In this document: positions 58,901-64,000 of the stretch, one piece after another
Position numbering within the stretch: position 1 is the stretch's first letter
How the letters are laid out: every line of letters starts with the position of its first letter
DNA from: Apostichopus japonicus
Taxonomy: Eukaryota > Echinodermata > Holothuroidea > Aspidochirotida > Stichopodidae
Length of the DNA stretch: 64,000 nucleotides
Reading direction: 5' to 3'
Assembly: GCF_037975245.1 (NCBI RefSeq)
Contig: NC_092571.1
Location: 7,606,501-7,670,500, forward strand
The notes under the pieces: generated by a model
What the model was told of the DNA's origin: nothing
What the model saw: only the letters and a program-made list of their open reading frames with translations
Databases searched by the model: none
Translations under genes and position numbers: made by a program

Positions 58901-60880
58901 TGTTAAGAAAGATCAAAGAGTCGGCGCAGATGGTCTAACCCTGCTTTCTATAAGAGGCTTCTTTTCTCTATCGAGAATGCAGGTAGTAAAGTTATTATAA
59001 ACATGCATCTTTCCGTCTACGATGTGCCAAGCGTGTCATCATAAATCCTGAAATCGACATATCTCCAATAAAAGTATCGTCTGTTATGCTTTTTTTTAGG
59101 GGGCGGGGGCTCTTACAGGGCGAAATTGTCATAGGCGTGGGAAAGCTGCATCAAACCTTTTCCCACAAATGAATTTCTTGCGTTCATATCCGCTTATCTA
59201 GATTAAATGGTTCTGCTTGGAAGAATTCGGAATTATCAAGTAGTTTAACCCACTTTGGCTACTTCCACGTGTGACTTCTCCTTCGTATAGTCAACACAGC
59301 TAGGTTAGGTAATGACCGTTACAAAGACAAGGTATCAGACCAGCTAGGAAGCCCGTGGCGAGGCTGTGAGAGGTCAAATTAATAGTTGCTGTTTCATAAA
59401 TGATATATATATATATTGCTAAGAAGTTCATGAATTAACTTCACAAGTTTGTTAACATGTTTACTTGGAAAGCCATATTTCGCAAGAGCCTCACGCACCT
59501 GGCTCTCCAGTTGTTTGTATCTCTGGAATCTTAACAAAAGCCATATTACGCAAGATCCGGTAACGGTCGCGCTAACGATATCACCTTTGGAATCTTATTC
59601 GAGGCGAATCTGTATCCAGGGCCGTTTGGGAGTTCTCACTGCTTTTAGTGACGCTGTCAGGGTCTTGTTATGTCTGTCGTCTTGTATCTCGATCTTCTTC
59701 CTTAAATTATTTCGGGAAGTTTCTGAGAAGGTTTCTTTATTTGACAGACTTTCCTATCAATTTTCAATCGTTAACACCTGCTGCCTATACTATACTTCCA
59801 CTGGATTCGGACACTATTGCTAAAAGGACTTAAATTTCCAATTTGTTAAACTTGCCACCTAGTTTCACCCAATTTCGAGGCTCCTTCCCGGAAAGCGAAC
59901 TCCCCAAACTTCTCGGTAGCCAACGCCGTTTCTGGAATGCGAACTTGCCAACGTTACAGTAGCCACAGTAGCCAGCGTTGCCGTTGACGAGCGTTCCTGG
60001 AGGTACGGTATACCTCCTCGCGCTTTAGCATTGATTATGTAAGTTTTTTTCTTAATTTGTAATGTACCGGTGCCTAATAAATATATATATATATCTAGAT
60101 ATATATAGATAGATATATATATATATATAGATATAGGCTATATATATATATAGGCTATATATGTATATATATTTATATAAATATATATATATATAGTATC
60201 CCTTATTGTTTGTATTTATTGGAAGCAATAAAATTATGTTAACGTATAATTGAAGTCTCTGTCTCCTCTGTCTTGACTCTTCCTTAACCACTCCCGCAAA
60301 CTTGTATGTGACTTCGTAACAAATTATAAAGAAGAACCACGTGTACTCCAAAACGAAATAATTGACAAATAAGGAGTAGCATGGTGGGCTGATAATTGAC
60401 GCACTTAAGGGTTTGACTAACGATGTCTATCAACGAACAATCCAAAATCACTCAACTGTATGCGTTTTTCATATATGTGTAGTTCCCCGGAAATGTCATG
60501 ATCTAAAAATATTTATTGTTCTGTGTCTATGCAATGTACAATTGAGCAGAATTTGACCACAAAATGTCTGCCGTGTCAAGTTCTTTTATACCCTAAATTG
60601 ACACATTCTTCTATAAGCTAACTGTACTGTAGGCCTAAGTATATACATCCATTGACTTTGGATACTGTTTGCTATGCTCTGAGCCTCTAAGCTCAGACAG
60701 GTCAGGTCCCAGAGAGTATAGTGATATCATATTGAGGTAATTTTGGTTACTTTAGGGAGTAAGATAATAAATGTGCAAAACTGGGGGGGGGGGTGTTAAA
60801 AGCTTAAAACAACATTTGATCAGCATATACCTAAATTGGATTAAAACTCTTGTTGTCAGTATATGTATCTTACAACAGCT
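55920..60880. other. Intergenic region without recognised gene
   Basis: AT-rich. CA/TA microsatellites at 58852-58879, 59401-59414 and 60079-60195. A partial MITE-like match at 57590-57630. C/T-rich exon-like text at 59450-60020 has frames up to 124 aa but no recognised domain; an LTR-like appearance near 60030-60320 could not be confirmed by a partner repeat or target duplication. Confidence 0.4.
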
Positions 60881-60888
60881 TCAAGCTC

Positions 60889-60951
60889 ATCTTGACAACT
60901 TCATCCAGGAATTGAATGCAACATTTACCATGCAGGTAAGTACTTGTGTCA
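60889..60951 (+). other. Exon-like segment upstream of the MULE relic
   Basis: Flanked by an acceptor (TCTTACAACAG) and a strong donor (CAG-GTAAGT), open as LQAHLDNFIQELNATFTMQ. A second exon-like piece, ATAWFNSQNQSAG (about 61421-61458), ends at a GTGAGT donor and joins in phase to the MULE segment at 61617. They may be its 5' exons; I recognise no domain. Confidence 0.3.
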
Positions 60952-61616
60952 CAGTCTGTTACCTTGTCTAATAATTGCTTGTTGATTATATATTCCTTCC
61001 ATCCGTATTGCAGGGGGCGCTCTCCAGCCGACTACGCATGTCCAAAGGTAACTGCGCGTGTGTATTAGGTGACAACATGTATTTGCATAACTAAATTCCT
61101 GCACCTCAGGTGCCTATTGTATTTAATCATGCATGGAGAGTGTCCCCTATTGTTAGTCTGATACAGCGTTTGTATATCCTTACTATAGAGTGACATTCTT
61201 TACCTTTATGTATATTTGCGTTGGATTGGTTTGGCCGTTGAGATAGGGAGCACGGAAAGAGAGAGGAGGAGTAAAGAGCAGAATGACATTTTAACTGTTC
61301 ACGTCTTAATTTGCACCGGTACTTGTTGTGTGATATATGTACAGGACCCCGTCACACTTGTATTATGTTCTTCTTTTATCAATCGATTTTCATCCTACCG
61401 ATTTGTTTTATTTACTAGAGCAACAGCTTGGTTTAACTCTCAAAATCAAAGTGCTGGTGAGTGTTTTTCATTTATTACATTATGACCCTCTAACAGTGTG
61501 CTTCTAAGTGTTCACATTGGCATGCTACATCTGAGATCGTTCATTCCATCTTATGCAGTTTAATTGATGACATATATTATATTATAAATTCCTTTCTGGA
61601 ATTTCTTCTTACAGGT

Positions 61617-62704
61617 ACGCTGATACCACTTTTAAGGTATGCCGATCTCCCTTCAGCCAACTTTTTTTCAATCCATGCTTTCATACAGCAAGGGAAAAAC
61701 ATCAAGCAATTACCTCTACTTTTTTGCTATAATGTCTCGCAGAAGAAGGACAAATTAAAGAAAAGTCCTGAAAGCAGTGAAGAATGCCCTCCCCCCCCTA
61801 CAGAACCCAGGGTGAGGTGAATGATGATGGATTTCGAGGCAGCTTCATGGAGAGGAGCTCAATTCATCTTTAGGGATGTCACCATTCTGGGCAGCAATTT
61901 TCACTGGCGTCAAGCAGTTTGGAGAAAGGTAAATAAAGAAAATGTCTTTATTTCATTGGAAAAGTTTTCGGTGGAAATATGTATATGTCTCGTTTTATAT
62001 GTTTTGTTATATGTTATTTTAGTAACATCCAACTATCAACCTTTCTTTTGTAGGTGCAAAATTTAGGCCTACGGACGGCTTACCTTGATGACAGTGGGTC
62101 ACAGGCCTTCATAACAAAAAATGATGGCTCTGCTCATGCTGCCAGTGGGACAAATCCGGCCCCAGTTTGATATTCTGGCAGGGGAGGCATCATCAGATCA
62201 AATGAAGGCCCTCTGTACATATATCCGGGAGACCGGGATTGGCCATGGACTGTGGGCACCTGATGCATGTATCCATGGTGAATGATGCATGTACTGATTC
62301 ATGGTGCATGTATCGGAGATCCATCAGTACAAAACATGATGTAGAAGGTAATGGATTGATAGGAGTTGATACTTTATATCCTTTAACTAATTGTTTGAAC
62401 TATTTATTTTTAATAGTCATATTACAAAATGCATTACATTAATAACTAAACTTGTTGCAGACTTTGCTCAATTTATATTAACAGCTATTTAACTTGTTTC
62501 TTTACAGGGTGGCACCATGCATGCTCTCAACAAGAAGGTAGGGGCTAAAAGTCCATTTTATTCTCTGGTGTGGGCCATGTTTGAGGCAGCCAGCTATGTC
62601 AAACTTCAAGTTCTGCTCGTGTCAGAGGGCAATTTAAATAGAGTGGAGAGAAAAGGCTACAAAAACATCCAGAAAATGATTATTAAATTATTGGGACGAA
62701 TTTG
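61617..62704 (+). pseudogene. Degenerate MULE (Mutator-like) transposase with introns
   Basis: Pieces in the family's order. 61617-61815 reads FFSIHAFIQQGKNIKQLPLLF, the start of the transposase core. 61824-61928 reads MDFEAASWRGAQFIFRDVTI then GSNFHWRQAVWRK, the DFE and FHW motifs. A GTAAAT donor at 61929 joins an acceptor at 62053 to VQNLGLRTAYLDDSG. 62110-62270 in another frame reads LMLPVGQIRPQFDILAGEAS. 62320-62347 reads STKHDVE and joins across a phase-1 intron to the GWHH motif at 62508, then LNKKVGAKSPFYSLVWAMFE. At least three frame breaks and an insertion near 62285 mean no intact protein. It is an inactive transposon relic or a decayed domesticated copy. Confidence 0.75.
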
Positions 62705-62709
62705 AGCAG

Positions 62710-64000
62710 GGGACACGCTCTACAAATAGGTTGCTGCTCATGTGCCAAGATGCTGGGCAATTTGGATGCAAAACACCAGTAGAGCTGCAGGTAACAGGAA
62801 CTAAGTCATCGCCTGTCCCTACGGGGAGAAAGGAGGGCATGGGCATGGACTTGGGGGTATAGGTCCCAAGTGCGCTCAACCATAATTAACTCTTAAAGTG
62901 CTGTTGTTGCATTTGAACGTCAATAGGAGACAGGTTATTTTGGTTTAAAATTGAAATACACAATGACAGAGAAATGCCTTTTTATTTCATTTAACACCTA
63001 TTTTAAGTAAATGTATTATACTTGTTTTATTTGTGAAATACACTTTATAACTGCTTAGAAACCACTCTCTTTCTCTCTCTCTCTCTTTGTGTCTGAATAT
63101 ATATAATCGAACGGTTGAAGTTCTCCTGAAAGCCATGTTGACCCACCAAAATACATGGTGTAACGAAAACGACTGTATTCATTAATTTTGTTTTTACTCT
63201 TCTTTATTGTTGAAACAACGGCTGCGGAGCTTAGTCTACGCCTTGTGACATTTCATGACACAGCCGCGCTCGTCAGTCGTTGATTCACATATGTTTTCAC
63301 TGTTGGAATATTCCATGGAAAGTTTCCGCATATGCGTATGTTAAGAAAAGACATGTGCTGGGAGTCGACCAGAAGAACAGCAGCCGGGTAGGGCGTATTT
63401 CATGTAAGTAGCCTAGGCTGATTTGATAAAAGAAACCCCTTATTTTTAGCTTAATTCAGATCTATTCCAGCACAATTTACTGATGAAGGTTACAAAACAA
63501 ACACATATTTCAAGAGCATATATGTGTTCAATCTGGAGTTTACTACGGAATGTGCCAACCGTTATAAACAAACTCCCCAACCCCAGCTCCCACTTTTGCC
63601 TCTCACTTCGCGGGCTTAGGTCCATTGTTATTAACATTGACAATCTAGTTCACAAACACATACTGAATAAGGATGAATTATGACTATTACCATACACAAT
63701 ACCCACCGACGTAATACTATAAACACATAGCCATATACATATATTCTCGCTCTCTACGAAATGTTATCAAAAAGAATACAACAGCTTAATAAGAAAATAT
63801 CACAAAAGACACTCCCTAAAGGATGAAACTTAGCCAGACCAAATTGTTACGGCAGCTCACCTTTCACCCTCACGCCATATCGAAAACCACAACCAAATAA
63901 GGTGGCGCTGTTTAACTCAAATTAATAATCACCGCCACTTGTACTCGATCATCATTCCTCTTCCGAACCTAAGCTATCCTAATAACAATCAAGTCTCGGT
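62710..64000. other. Intergenic to window end
   Basis: Contains a CT microsatellite (63068-63088). No gene-like frame, RNA gene or delimited transposon was recognised. Confidence 0.45.

Noticed and set aside
59340-60320. Possible solo LTR
   Set aside because: The text has LTR-like features (AATAAA words, TCTCTGTCTCCTCTGTC), but no second copy, clear TG/CA ends, primer site or target duplication could be shown.

Overview
The window is metazoan nuclear DNA. It is AT-rich, its genes are split by GT/AG introns, and introns and intergenic DNA are full of short DNA transposons, tRNA-derived repeats, microsatellites and minisatellites. Gene content (CEP104, a TCF19-like FHA/PHD protein, an SLC35G-type transporter, a Ly6/uPAR-type GPI protein) and repeat style suggest a marine invertebrate, possibly an echinoderm such as a sea cucumber. 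That assignment is inference only. All exon models were built by hand from reading frame, splice-site sequence and codon phase; no transcript or database search was available.

Layout. 70-11427 (+): last ten exons of CEP104 (end of the TOG-like domain, coiled coil, C-terminal zinc fingers), with five minisatellite-type expansions in its introns, two of which duplicate splice sites. 11428-16969: intergenic, with a foldback MITE and two RFX X-box-like palindromes. 16970-26024 (+): complete seven-exon TCF19-like gene (529 aa); one intron holds a nested SINE/hAT insertion and another about 1.4 kb of a 21-bp minisatellite. 26025-30600: 3' UTR and repeat-rich intergenic DNA.

30894-42584 (+) is the most unusual part: a gene I do not recognise, predicted to encode 1,891 aa in 13 exons. 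It has an N-terminal membrane anchor, a short basic region, then repeated modules. Each full module is a large exon of 20-aa Thr/Glu/Val-rich repeats (60-bp units) followed by three small basic exons, all joined in phase 0. The module has been tandemly duplicated inside the gene (about 2.66 kb per copy), shortened twice by exon fusions, and a 904-bp hAT-like element has inserted in its last intron. Possible decayed 3' exons continue to 44369.

45759-47179 (-): SLC35G-like drug/metabolite-type transporter. 50416-55906 (+): three-exon Ly6-type GPI-anchored protein (161 aa) with a TATA box. 61617-62704 (+): degenerate MULE transposase that still shows introns. The remainder is intergenic DNA with repeats. 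The genes have no evident shared pathway; this looks like an ordinary gene neighbourhood with one fast-evolving repetitive gene.
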